Below, piece after piece: positions 1 to 5,740 of a DNA stretch of 11,798 nucleotides. The translations under genes and the position numbers were made by a program. Within the stretch, counting starts at the first letter, position 1. Every line of letters starts with the position of its first letter. The notes beneath the pieces were generated by a model, which worked only from the letters and a program-made list of their open reading frames with translations, made no database searches and was not told where the DNA came from. Source of the DNA: an uncultured Collinsella sp. (lineage in GTDB: Bacteria > Actinomycetota > Coriobacteriia > Coriobacteriales > Coriobacteriaceae); contig CAMQPJ010000020.1 in the NCBI GenBank assembly GCA_947003675.1, positions 1 to 11,798 of the forward strand, in the 5' to 3' direction.

Positions 1-1
1 G

Positions 2-40
2 CTCGGCGACATGATCGCAACGGCGGGAGGTGAAGTCTAA
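2..40 (+). CDS. 3' end of a phage gene truncated by the window edge
   Basis: One reading frame enters from the left edge and closes at TAA 38-40 after encoding LGDMIATAGGEV. The stop shares its last base with the ATG of the next gene (TAATG), as expected for translationally coupled phage genes, and the ribosome binding site of that next gene lies inside this frame. By position it would be a tail or baseplate-region protein, but 12 residues cannot show this. Confidence 0.45.
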   Translation, partial: LGDMIATAGGEV

Positions 41-165
41 TGGCAGCAATCTACGCGACCCTCATCAAGGATGGGGCAATCAACCCCAAGACAGGTGAGC
101 CTTGGAAGATTGAGGATGTGAACGTCCTTTGGCGCGCGTCCGTCAAAAAGATTCTTGAAAAGTAG
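40..165 (+). CDS. CD1375-like small phage protein (41 aa)
   Basis: The 41-residue product starts MAAIYATLIKDGAI and ends ASVKKILEK. The N-terminal pattern MAxIYAxLIxxG with a short charged C-terminal helix is what I know from the CD1375 family, tiny proteins of unknown function encoded between tail-fibre and holin genes in phages of Gram-positive bacteria. GGGAGG at 25-30 sits nine bases before the ATG, and the start overlaps the previous stop by one base, so translation is well supported. A strong terminator follows five bases after the stop. Family assignment is by motif recognition only. An XkdX-like protein is the alternative, since it occupies the same genomic slot. Confidence 0.7.
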   Translation: MAAIYATLIKDGAINPKTGEPWKIEDVNVLWRASVKKILEK

Positions 166-169
166 GACT

Positions 170-194
170 GGCCCCGAAAGGGGCCTTTTCTTTT
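170..194 (+). terminator. Rho-independent terminator after the CD1375-like gene
   Basis: A perfect 6-bp GC stem (GGCCCC 170-175, GGGGCC 180-185) closes on a GAAA tetraloop and is followed by TTTTCTTTT (186-194). It separates the structural late genes from the lysis genes, so lysis-gene expression would depend on read-through or on a separate start between 195 and 244. I see no convincing promoter there. Confidence 0.85.
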
Positions 195-244
195 GCGCTG
201 GCTGATGGCGGCTAGCGCTGGGAAGGGGCAAAGGGGGTGAATGA

Positions 245-658
245 ATGGAAATTCTAAAGCTCTTCGTCCCATATGGTCCGGCGTGGCTTGGCGGCGTACT
301 GCTGGTCATCATCGCCTTTTATTTCGGCAAGCAGTTCCTCGAAGAGTACAAGCTCCAAAACGAACGCAAGAGCGCGCTTGATATTAAGCGCGAGGAGCGA
401 AAGCAAGACGAAGTCAATGAGCGTGCCCAGCGCGACCGTGAGCGCTCGGAGATGGAGGGGCGGATTGCGGCACAGATGGAGCGGTCAAATTCGCTCATGG
501 AGGCCATGAAAACCCTGATGGAATCAGTCGTTGCGTCAAATGACGTCCTTCACTCAGACCTGGTCCACAGTCAGGCGCGCAGCCAGGGCATGGCTCAAAA
601 GGTCGACCACATTTGCGACCGGGTCGACCTGCTCTACGACAAAGAATCAACGAGATAG
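245..658 (+). CDS. Phage single-TM coiled-coil protein in lysis cassette, unknown function
   Basis: This 137-aa protein has one hydrophobic segment at about residues 13-28 and then a very charged stretch (about 33-80), rich in Glu, Arg and Lys with no proline, which should form a long helix or coiled coil. The remainder is also helical in character. GGGGG at 233-237 precedes the ATG by seven bases. The following gene starts nine bases after its stop. I recognise no family motif. One-TM coiled-coil proteins next to holins occur in many Gram-positive prophages and may be accessory holins, spanin-like or BhlA-type proteins, but that role is inferred from position only. Confidence 0.8.
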   Translation: MEILKLFVPYGPAWLGGVLLVIIAFYFGKQFLEEYKLQNERKSALDIKREERKQDEVNERAQRDRERSEMEGRIAAQMERSNSLMEAMKTLMESVVASNDVLHSDLVHSQARSQGMAQKVDHICDRVDLLYDKESTR

Positions 659-667
659 GGATTCAAA

Positions 668-973
668 ATGACAGAGATTCAGGCGGGCCTCACGGTAGCC
701 ACGGTGCTCGTGGTGCCCTATATCGTGCAGGCCATCAAGACAAAGGCGATGACCGGCAACGCTGCTCGTTGGATTGCAATTGCCGTATCGGTTCTATGTG
801 GCGCGCTTACGGCCATGGCAAGCGGGATGCCGACTGACCCTGGTGCCTGGGTAACGTCCATCTTCGCCTGTGTCGGCGGCGTACAGGTAGCCTACGCGGC
901 TTTCAAGAGCGTCGGAATCACAGACAAATGGCTCGATGCGCTGCTCGCGCTCGGCGATATCAAGGCTGACTAG
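668..973 (+). CDS. Holin-like membrane protein (101 aa)
   Basis: The small protein has three hydrophobic stretches, at about residues 6-24, 34-52 and 60-79, joined by short basic or polar loops (KTKAMTGN around 24-31) and followed by a charged tail. Size, topology and placement directly before the endolysin gene, with only two bases between its TAG and the endolysin ATG, are typical of a phage holin, which permeabilises the membrane at lysis time so the endolysin can reach the wall. AGGGA at 657-661, within and just after the preceding stop, is the ribosome binding site. I cannot name a specific holin family, and sequence does not distinguish it from an unrelated small membrane protein. Confidence 0.72.
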   Translation: MTEIQAGLTVATVLVVPYIVQAIKTKAMTGNAARWIAIAVSVLCGALTAMASGMPTDPGAWVTSIFACVGGVQVAYAAFKSVGITDKWLDALLALGDIKAD

Positions 974-975
974 CC

Positions 976-1935
976 ATGGCAATTACCCAGCGCGAGGCAT
1001 TCGCGCAGGTCATGGAGCACCTCGTCACCCATGACGGCGGCTCCGGCCATGGTTACTCGCAGTACAATCGCATGGGCGACGGCACTACCGAGACGATCAG
1101 GCTTTCTGATGGCACGACCGTGACTATTGCCGGCGGCGACCGCGATTGCTCGTCTGCCGTCATCACGGCGCTTCGCGCCGTCGGCATCAACACCTTCGGT
1201 GCTACGTATACCGGTAACATGGTCGAACAGCTGCTCAAGACGGGGCTGTTCGGCTGGCGAAAGATGGGTGTCAAGTCCGCGCAGCGCGGAGACATCTACG
1301 TCAACAAGCGCTGCCACACAGCAGTGTGCATCTCGCCCTACGGCAGCGCTCGCGGCGACCTGCTGGCGCAGTTCTCCATCTCCGAGAAGGGCACCATTAC
1401 CGGCACCAAGGGCGACCAAAACAGCCGTGAGTCCAATATCAAGGCGTACTATTCCTATCCGTGGGACGGCACGCTCTACTGGCTAAACGACGGCAAGACT
1501 CTCTCCGGCACGAACACCGAGGTTGCGGACAACACCGATGTTGATCTCGGCGACGTTCGCTACTGGGGTCCAAAGTTCACGCGCGCTATCCAAAAGCAGC
1601 TCGGCACTACCGTCGACGGCGTTATTTCCGGGCAATGGGATTGCAACAAGCGATATTTCTGGGCTGTCGAGAATTGCGTCAATTGGACAAAGACCGGCAA
1701 GGGCGTTGGCTCTGACATGGTGCTCGCGCTACAAAAGAAGATCGGCTGCAAGATTTACCCGATCGTCGGCGGTGTCCAGGCTCGACAGATGACCAACGGC
1801 ACCATCTACAGGCACCAGCAATGGCTTATGAACCATGGCATCTCGGTCGGATCGTGTGGTGCCGATGGCCTCCATGGCCCTGACACCAACAGGGCTGTCG
1901 CCCAGGCAATCAAGCGCAGGCTCTATGCAGCTTAG
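976..1935 (+). CDS. Phage endolysin, Cys/His peptidoglycan hydrolase with C-terminal wall-binding region
   Basis: The 319-aa enzyme degrades host peptidoglycan at the end of the lytic cycle. Residues about 5-170 look like the phage peptidoglycan amidohydrolase fold (Amidase_5, related to NlpC/P60 and CHAP): the catalytic cysteine is Cys58 in GGDRDCSSAV, followed by QRGDIYV (103-109), the candidate catalytic His114 in KRCHTAVCI, and the GDQ/YYSYPWDGTLYW segment typical of the domain end. Residues about 190-319 form a separate module with three loosely similar helices (about 198-210, 243-257, 301-316). The last, DGLHGPDTNRAV (298-308 region), resembles a PG_binding_1 motif, suggesting cell-wall anchoring. 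There is no signal peptide, so export would be holin-dependent. Only a weak AAGG lies upstream and the start is two bases after the holin stop, suggesting translational coupling. Confidence 0.88.
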   Translation: MAITQREAFAQVMEHLVTHDGGSGHGYSQYNRMGDGTTETIRLSDGTTVTIAGGDRDCSSAVITALRAVGINTFGATYTGNMVEQLLKTGLFGWRKMGVKSAQRGDIYVNKRCHTAVCISPYGSARGDLLAQFSISEKGTITGTKGDQNSRESNIKAYYSYPWDGTLYWLNDGKTLSGTNTEVADNTDVDLGDVRYWGPKFTRAIQKQLGTTVDGVISGQWDCNKRYFWAVENCVNWTKTGKGVGSDMVLALQKKIGCKIYPIVGGVQARQMTNGTIYRHQQWLMNHGISVGSCGADGLHGPDTNRAVAQAIKRRLYAA

Positions 1936-1947
1936 TCAGGAGCTTAT

Positions 1948-2040
1948 ATGTTAGGTAACATCCTCATGGTGCTTTTAGGCGCACAGCTGGGAGCAGCTGT
2001 CGGCGTGCTCGCAATGTGCCTTTTCATCAATCGCAAATAG
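1948..2040 (+). CDS. DUF3789-like 30-aa membrane peptide
   Basis: The product, beginning MLGNILMVLLGAQLG and ending CLFINRK, is a single transmembrane helix with a short basic tail. The LGxxLGxxVGVxxMCLF pattern resembles DUF3789 peptides found near lysis modules of Gram-positive prophages. AGGAG at 1938-1942 lies five bases before the ATG, the best ribosome binding site in the prophage part, which argues that this tiny gene is translated. Its stop is eight bases before the stem of the final phage terminator. Function is unknown. A role as antiholin or superinfection-related peptide is only conceivable. Confidence 0.65.
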   Translation: MLGNILMVLLGAQLGAAVGVLAMCLFINRK

Positions 2041-2048
2041 CCCTTCGT

Positions 2049-2080
2049 CCACTCCGGCTCTGCCGGGGTGGGCGTTTTTT
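2049..2080 (+). terminator. Rho-independent terminator at end of prophage late operon
   Basis: A 10-bp stem (2049-2058 with 2062-2071, one G·T wobble) closes on a TCT loop and is followed by GC and six T residues, with CTTT beyond. It lies directly downstream of the 30-aa peptide gene and probably ends the late lysis transcript. Confidence 0.88.
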
Positions 2081-2206
2081 CTTTCCGCTATCCCGATGAC
2101 GGCGCTGTGAGCACACCTGGCAGCAACTACTAAGCTGCTAAGCTGCGAGCAGCACGCCAAAGCCGCCTTTGAGTGGCAGTATCCCAACGCTGTGATACAC
2201 TTGGAA

Positions 2207-2280
2207 AAGTTCGGGATAATTCACGCCCGGGCTACCATGAATTAGAGACCCGGACTTCCCACGGAAGTTCGGGTTTTTTA
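2207..2280 (+). ncRNA. Possible structured RNA with antiterminator/terminator alternatives
   Basis: AAGTTCGGG occurs twice, at 2207-2215 and 2265-2273. The second copy is the right arm of the terminator; the first could pair with the terminator left arm CCCGGACTT (2249-2257), and inside that pairing ATTCA (2219-2223) could pair with TGAAT (2237-2241). The two structures are mutually exclusive, the layout expected of an attenuator. I recognise no known riboswitch or T-box signature and no good promoter before it (TTGAGT at 2169-2174 is followed by only a poor -10). It may equally be the leftover terminator of a host gene split from it by the prophage. Confidence 0.3.
2249..2279 (+). terminator. 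Strong Rho-independent terminator upstream of the flippase-like gene
   Basis: An 11-bp stem (2249-2259 with 2263-2273, one G·T wobble) closes on a CAC loop and runs straight into six T residues (2274-2279), then ATTT. It lies 110 bases before the next start codon and no gene ends within 200 bases upstream on this strand, so it terminates either phage read-through, an unrecognised small RNA, or a displaced host transcript. Confidence 0.88.
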
Positions 2281-2349
2281 TTTCCGAGCAACCCATCTGC
2301 AATTCCCATTTGGCCCATAGCTTTACGTTCTGCTTGTGGCCCTTGCGGG

Positions 2350-2355
2350 TACAAT
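2350..2355 (+). promoter_or_regulatory. Candidate -10 box for the flippase-like gene
   Basis: TACAAT matches TATAAT at five of six positions and would start transcription near 2362, giving a leader of about 27 bases with AAGGAG at 2379-2384. No acceptable -35 is present at 16-18 bases, so the call rests on the -10 and its position downstream of the terminator. Confidence 0.4.
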
Positions 2356-2388
2356 ATGCAAGATATTTGGACGGTCAGAAGGAGCCTC

Positions 2389-3693
2389 ATGAAGGAGTCC
2401 TCTCAGCATACATCTAAGCCCCAGGTCGAGGTTGAGGCCTCGGGCGGCGATGACAACAAGGGTGCACGTCGCGGTGCCATTTTTATCGGCGTCGTGCTGG
2501 TTGGCTATATCGTCTATCTGGTCGTGACCGGTCAGATGGGACAGTTCTGGGCCGCCATGTCGAGCGTCCAAGCCCCGTGGCTCGTTGCTGCATGCTTTTG
2601 CATGTTCCTGTACCTGTTCTTTGGCATCGTTGCCTATGCGATCGCCGTCTGGCTCGATCCCAATTCGCCCGTCGGCATTCGCGACCTGATCTCTGTCGAG
2701 GCGAGCGGTATCTTCTTTGGCAACCTGACGCCCATGATGATGGGTTCCACGCCTGCCCAGATCTACCGCCTGACCAAGGCAGGCCAAAACGTCGGCGAGG
2801 CCGGTGCCACGCAGTTCACGCGCTTTATCGTGTATCAGTTTGGCCTCGTTGCCTGGGGCGCCATTCTGCTGCTTGCCCGCATGCCGTTTTTCGCCGAGCG
2901 CTATGGCGATATGACGCTGCTGTGCGTCTTTAGCTTTGGCGGTCACTGCTGCATTCTGCTTGGCATCTTTGCCGTCGCGCTCATGCCCAAGACCGTCACG
3001 CGCGTCGCGCACTGCATCATCAATTGGCTCGAGCGAATGGGCGTCTCGGCCACCAAGATCGAGGGCTGGCGTACGTTTGTCGACGGCGAAATCTACTCGT
3101 TCTCCGAGAAGTTCAAGCTTTCGGCCGGTCACTTTTCGTCCATGCTGCTCACGGTGGTCATCACTATGTTGCAGCTCGCTTTTTTCTACCTCGTGCCGTA
3201 TTTCCTGATGCTTGCCTTTGGCCACCACGAAGTCGACTTTTTCTCGGTCATGGCCGCGAGCGCCTTTGTTCAGCTTCTGAGCTCTGCTGTTCCCCTGCCC
3301 GGTGGCACCGGCGGCGCCGAGGGCGGCTTCGCGCTGTTCCTGGGTCATTTCTTTGGATCGGCTTCGACCGCTGGTTATCTGCTGTGGCGCCTCATTACGT
3401 TTATCGCGCCGACTATTTTGGCCGCGCCCCTGCTGGGCCTTAAGAGCGCTCACAACGAGAGTATCCATGCACGCTGGGATCGCGTGATGCGCAAGCTCGG
3501 ACGAACGCCTCAGACGTCCTCTAAGCCTGCAAAGCCCCATCCTGTGCATACGGTTACCGTGGATCCCAATCAGCATGCTCAGAAGGCTTCTGGGGCCGTC
3601 AAACCGGCGCATAAGGCCTATGTGCGCCAGACGGGCGACGGCATCCGTGTGTCCCCGGCTGCTTTGAACAAAAAGAAACACCCTAAGGCGTAA
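2389..3693 (+). CDS. Flippase-like integral membrane protein (LPG synthase TM domain family)
   Basis: The 434-aa polytopic membrane protein belongs by appearance to the UPF0104/lysylphosphatidylglycerol synthase TM-domain superfamily. Hydrophobic segments lie at about residues 29-47, 63-88, 148-163, 176-199, 250-275, 286-301 and 326-350. Family-type motifs include EASGIFFGNLTP (104-115) with a following QIYRL, and the glycine-rich PLPGGTGGAEGGF (302-314) near the C-terminal helices. The catalytic GNAT-like aminoacyl transferase domain of MprF is absent, so it probably moves lipids or lipid-linked glycans rather than making lysyl-PG. The cytosolic tail (about 352-434) is unusually rich in Lys, His and Pro. 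I chose ATG 2389 because AAGGAG (2379-2384) precedes it and the upstream in-frame extension crosses a terminator. It appears to stand alone; the substrate is unknown. Confidence 0.85.
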   Translation: MKESSQHTSKPQVEVEASGGDDNKGARRGAIFIGVVLVGYIVYLVVTGQMGQFWAAMSSVQAPWLVAACFCMFLYLFFGIVAYAIAVWLDPNSPVGIRDLISVEASGIFFGNLTPMMMGSTPAQIYRLTKAGQNVGEAGATQFTRFIVYQFGLVAWGAILLLARMPFFAERYGDMTLLCVFSFGGHCCILLGIFAVALMPKTVTRVAHCIINWLERMGVSATKIEGWRTFVDGEIYSFSEKFKLSAGHFSSMLLTVVITMLQLAFFYLVPYFLMLAFGHHEVDFFSVMAASAFVQLLSSAVPLPGGTGGAEGGFALFLGHFFGSASTAGYLLWRLITFIAPTILAAPLLGLKSAHNESIHARWDRVMRKLGRTPQTSSKPAKPHPVHTVTVDPNQHAQKASGAVKPAHKAYVRQTGDGIRVSPAALNKKKHPKA

Positions 3694-3744
3694 TAGTTGG
3701 TCGTGCGTTCTTCATGTTGCCGGGCATTTTTGTGCCGGATGGGG

Positions 3745-3750
3745 GATAAT
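3745..3750 (+). promoter_or_regulatory. Candidate -10 box for the TetR-family gene
   Basis: GATAAT matches five of six consensus bases and lies 61 bases before the chosen start codon, with transcription expected near 3757. No clear -35 is seen. Downstream, TCATC-TGTT-GATGA (3771-3784) is a perfect 5-bp inverted repeat in the leader and could be an autoregulatory operator. It shows no likeness to the palindrome at the efflux promoter. Confidence 0.3.
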
Positions 3751-3811
3751 CCTCTTACGTTGATTAACTCTCATCTGTTGATGAATGCTCGCATTCTGAA
3801 GGGACATGTCC

Positions 3812-4423
3812 ATGGCCACCAGCAAACCGCGCCTCGATCGCCGCATCGTTCGCAGCCGCAATGCCATCCTGTCTGCGTTTGAGCGCCTGTTGATGGATAA
3901 GCCGCTTGCTGACATTACGGTGAGTGCCATCGCGCGTGAGGCAAATGTCGATCGCAAGACCTTTTACGTACACTTCGGTACGGTTGACGGCCTGCTCGAT
4001 GCTATCGCCGTTGATGTGGTGGAGATGATTGCCGACTCGGTCGAGAAAACGCTTGCTTCTATGGACGGCGACACGAACGAGCGTGCCCTTGGAGCGGCGG
4101 CAACGTTTTTTAAGACCATCAACGAGGCACTTTGCAATAACCTCGTTCTCAATCGTCAGCTGATTGAGAACATCCCGCTCGACGATTTTATGACGCGTTT
4201 GCGCGTGCCGCTCGAGCATGAGATTGCTGAGCGCGACTTGCTGCCCCACGGCCTCAAGGACGAGATGTTCGACTATTATCTGGCGTTTTTGCTTTCGGGC
4301 ATTATCGGCATTTACCGCACGTGGGCACTCTCCGATGGCTCGGTGCCCATCGAGCGTATCTCGGAGGTCGCTAACATTCTGACGTTGAACGGCCTATCCA
4401 GTCTGGAATCTCGTTTCGAATAG
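3812..4423 (+). CDS. TetR/AcrR-family transcriptional regulator
   Basis: The 203-aa protein has an N-terminal TetR DNA-binding domain (about residues 10-62): helix IVRSRNAILSAFERLL, then ITVSAIAREANVDRKTFYVHF, where the recognition helix with the TFYxHF signature is unmistakable. The C-terminal part (about 75-200) is helical, and FLLSGIIGIYRTWALSDGSV resembles the TetR_C_8 ligand-binding domain of DhaS-like regulators. ATG 3812 is preferred over ATG 3806 because AAGGGA (3799-3804) is seven bases from the former and only one from the latter; the earlier start would add two residues. It is convergent with the ABC efflux operon, ending 102 bases from that operon's last stop. TetR proteins often repress efflux pumps, so the operon is a candidate target, but the ligand and operator are unknown. 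Confidence 0.9.
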   Translation: MATSKPRLDRRIVRSRNAILSAFERLLMDKPLADITVSAIAREANVDRKTFYVHFGTVDGLLDAIAVDVVEMIADSVEKTLASMDGDTNERALGAAATFFKTINEALCNNLVLNRQLIENIPLDDFMTRLRVPLEHEIAERDLLPHGLKDEMFDYYLAFLLSGIIGIYRTWALSDGSVPIERISEVANILTLNGLSSLESRFE

Positions 4424-4438
4424 CACTCGCGCTTTATC

Positions 4439-4519
4439 CCCCCTGAGTTGTGGTGAAATAGGGACTGAATAGGCCTTTTAACAGCTTAAACATTCCCTAT
4501 TTCACCACAACTCAGGGGG
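4439..4519. repeat. Perfect 26-bp inverted repeat between convergent genes
   Basis: The arms 4439-4464 and 4494-4519 are exact reverse complements over 26 bp (starting CCCCCTGAGTTGTGG), with a 29-base centre (4465-4493) that holds a further 5-bp hairpin (TTTAA 4477-4481, TTAAA 4486-4490). It begins 16 bases after the TetR stop and ends six bases before the complement of the permease stop codon. There is no T-tract on either side, so it is not a canonical terminator, although a 26-bp hairpin could act as a bidirectional transcription end or mRNA stabiliser. The C5/G5 ends and perfect arms look like a mobile or interspersed palindromic element (REP- or MITE-like). No target-site duplication is evident. 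Confidence 0.9.
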
Positions 4520-4525
4520 ATTGCA

Positions 4526-5740
4526 TTACTGGTAGCGCAGACACTCCACGGGGTCGAGTTTTGCTGCCCGGCGGGCAGGGTAGAAGCCGAAGATGACGCC
4601 GATGCCGACGGAGACCGCAAAGGCCAGCAGCACCGTGGCGATCGAAAAACTCGGCGTAATGGTACCGCTGGCGCCGAGCTCGCCAAGCACGCCGGAACCC
4701 GCGGCGAACATCGCTAGACCCCAGGCAAGCAGATAGCCAATCAGAACACCCAACAGGCCACCGGTGACGCATAGCGCCGAGGACTCGGCCAAAAACTGTG
4801 CGGTGATATCGCGACGGCTGGCCCCCAGGGCTCGACGAATCCCGATCTCGCGGATACGCTCGGTCACATTGGTGAGCATCATGTTCATGATGCCGATACC
4901 GCCCACGAGCAGCGAAATGCTGGCAACGGCGCCCATGATGAGCGAAAACGCGCCCATAAAGGAATTGAGGGCGTCGATGGCACTTTTCATTGAGGTCGCC
5001 GATACGCTGTCATACTCGTCGTCGTCCGCGATGCCCTTCATGCTGCGCACCTTGGATTCAATCGTCTTGCACATCTCATCCATGTCCGTGCCCTCGGCGG
5101 CGAGCGCCGTTACGCTGGGAAACGACGGGTTCTCGTCGCCAAAAAGACCCGAGATGGTCTCGCGCGGCATGTATAGCGTGAGCGAGCCCATAGAGTCGCT
5201 GCCGCCATCAATCACGCCGACAATCTGCACCTCGCCGTTGGAGATCTTAATGGTCTTGCCCACCGCGTCCTGTTCGTTGCCGTACAGCTGATCCGCGCCG
5301 CCGCGGCTGATAAGCGCCACGCGTGCGCCAGATTGGGACTCGGCCTGGGTGTAGGTGCGTCCCGCGACAAGCTTGCTGGCGCTCACCGCGTCGAGCATGT
5401 CACTATCGACGCCCTGCGCCATGACGGTATAGCTTTTGTCACCGGCCTTGTACTCGGTATAGGCGCTGTCCACGATGCCGATCTGCTCGATCTGCGGCAC
5501 CATCTTGCGAAGCTTCTCAACGTCCGATTCGGTGAGCTCTTGCGACGAATAGATCTGCACCATACGCGCTGCGTTGAGGCCCAGGCTGTTGACCAGGCTG
5601 TTTTGGATACCGCCGATAAGCGAGGTCATGGCAATGACGGAGGCGATGCCAATGACGATGCCCAGGATGGTGAGTAGGCTGCGTCCCTTGTTGGCCTCGA
5701 GGGAGTGAAGGGCTTCTTGGATGAGGTCGCGCGTGCTCAT
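4526..5740 (-). CDS. ABC transporter permease, MacB/FtsX (YknZ-like)
   Basis: The 404-aa permease has the four-helix MacB architecture: TM1 at about 22-44 after a short cytosolic start (RSLLTILGIVIGIASVIAM), a large extracellular MacB periplasmic-core-type domain (about 45-260), then FtsX-domain helices at about 262-288, 320-347 and 368-388. NVTERIREIGIRRALGASRRDI (291-312) is the conserved cytosolic coupling segment that contacts the ATPase, and the C-terminal YPARRAAKLDPVECLRY is diagnostic of the family. The start ATG overlaps the stop of the ATPase gene (ATGA), with AAAGGAG at 5748-5754 inside the ATPase gene. In a monoderm cell, MacB-type permeases work mechanically with a membrane fusion protein to move peptides, lipoproteins or drugs. 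The substrate cannot be read from sequence. Confidence 0.94.
   Translation of the reverse strand: MSTRDLIQEALHSLEANKGRSLLTILGIVIGIASVIAMTSLIGGIQNSLVNSLGLNAARMVQIYSSQELTESDVEKLRKMVPQIEQIGIVDSAYTEYKAGDKSYTVMAQGVDSDMLDAVSASKLVAGRTYTQAESQSGARVALISRGGADQLYGNEQDAVGKTIKISNGEVQIVGVIDGGSDSMGSLTLYMPRETISGLFGDENPSFPSVTALAAEGTDMDEMCKTIESKVRSMKGIADDDEYDSVSATSMKSAIDALNSFMGAFSLIMGAVASISLLVGGIGIMNMMLTNVTERIREIGIRRALGASRRDITAQFLAESSALCVTGGLLGVLIGYLLAWGLAMFAAGSGVLGELGASGTITPSFSIATVLLAFAVSVGIGVIFGFYPARRAAKLDPVECLRYQ

Larger units (their letters stand above)
1..2080 (+). mobile_element. Prophage right end (lysis module), partial
   Basis: All genes here run on the plus strand, are short and tightly packed, and follow the usual late order of a siphovirus-type prophage: small post-tail ORF, membrane protein(s), holin-like protein, endolysin, tiny membrane peptide, terminator. 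The endolysin is a recognisable phage-type peptidoglycan hydrolase. No integrase, tail or capsid genes are in view, so they would lie to the left of the window. The right boundary is not seen directly. I place it at or after the terminator at 2049-2080, because the next gene (2389) is an ordinary host membrane protein. Whether the prophage is intact cannot be judged. Confidence 0.8.
2081..2388. other. Non-coding junction between prophage and host gene
   Basis: No gene is supported in these 308 bases. The frame of the following gene stays open back to 2173, but the region lacks a ribosome binding site for an earlier start and contains a terminator in that reading direction. Visible content: a tandem 8-bp repeat TAAGCTGC (2131-2138 and 2139-2146) followed by a small GCTGC/GCAGC palindrome; the segment 2207-2280 with competing hairpins; and a TACAAT box at 2350-2355. 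The attachment site of the prophage most probably lies in this stretch, but the left end needed to identify the duplicated core is outside the window. Confidence 0.6.

Noticed and set aside
2161..2237. tRNA-length segment ending in CCA as a possible tRNA attachment site
   Set aside because: The acceptor ends do not pair, and no T-arm or anticodon arm can be drawn.
2173..2388. N-terminal extension of the flippase-like protein by 72 residues
   Set aside because: It lacks a ribosome binding site, crosses a strong terminator and the -10 candidate, and the added sequence looks non-coding. ATG 2389 has AAGGAG.
2323..3681. 452-codon minus-strand open frame opposite the flippase-like gene
   Set aside because: The plus frame has membrane helices and family motifs; the minus frame is a charged low-complexity shadow.
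3720..3738. Small CCGG-CA/TG-CCGG hairpin after the flippase-like gene as a terminator
   Set aside because: The stem is short with a bulged G and is followed by ATGGGGG rather than a T-tract.
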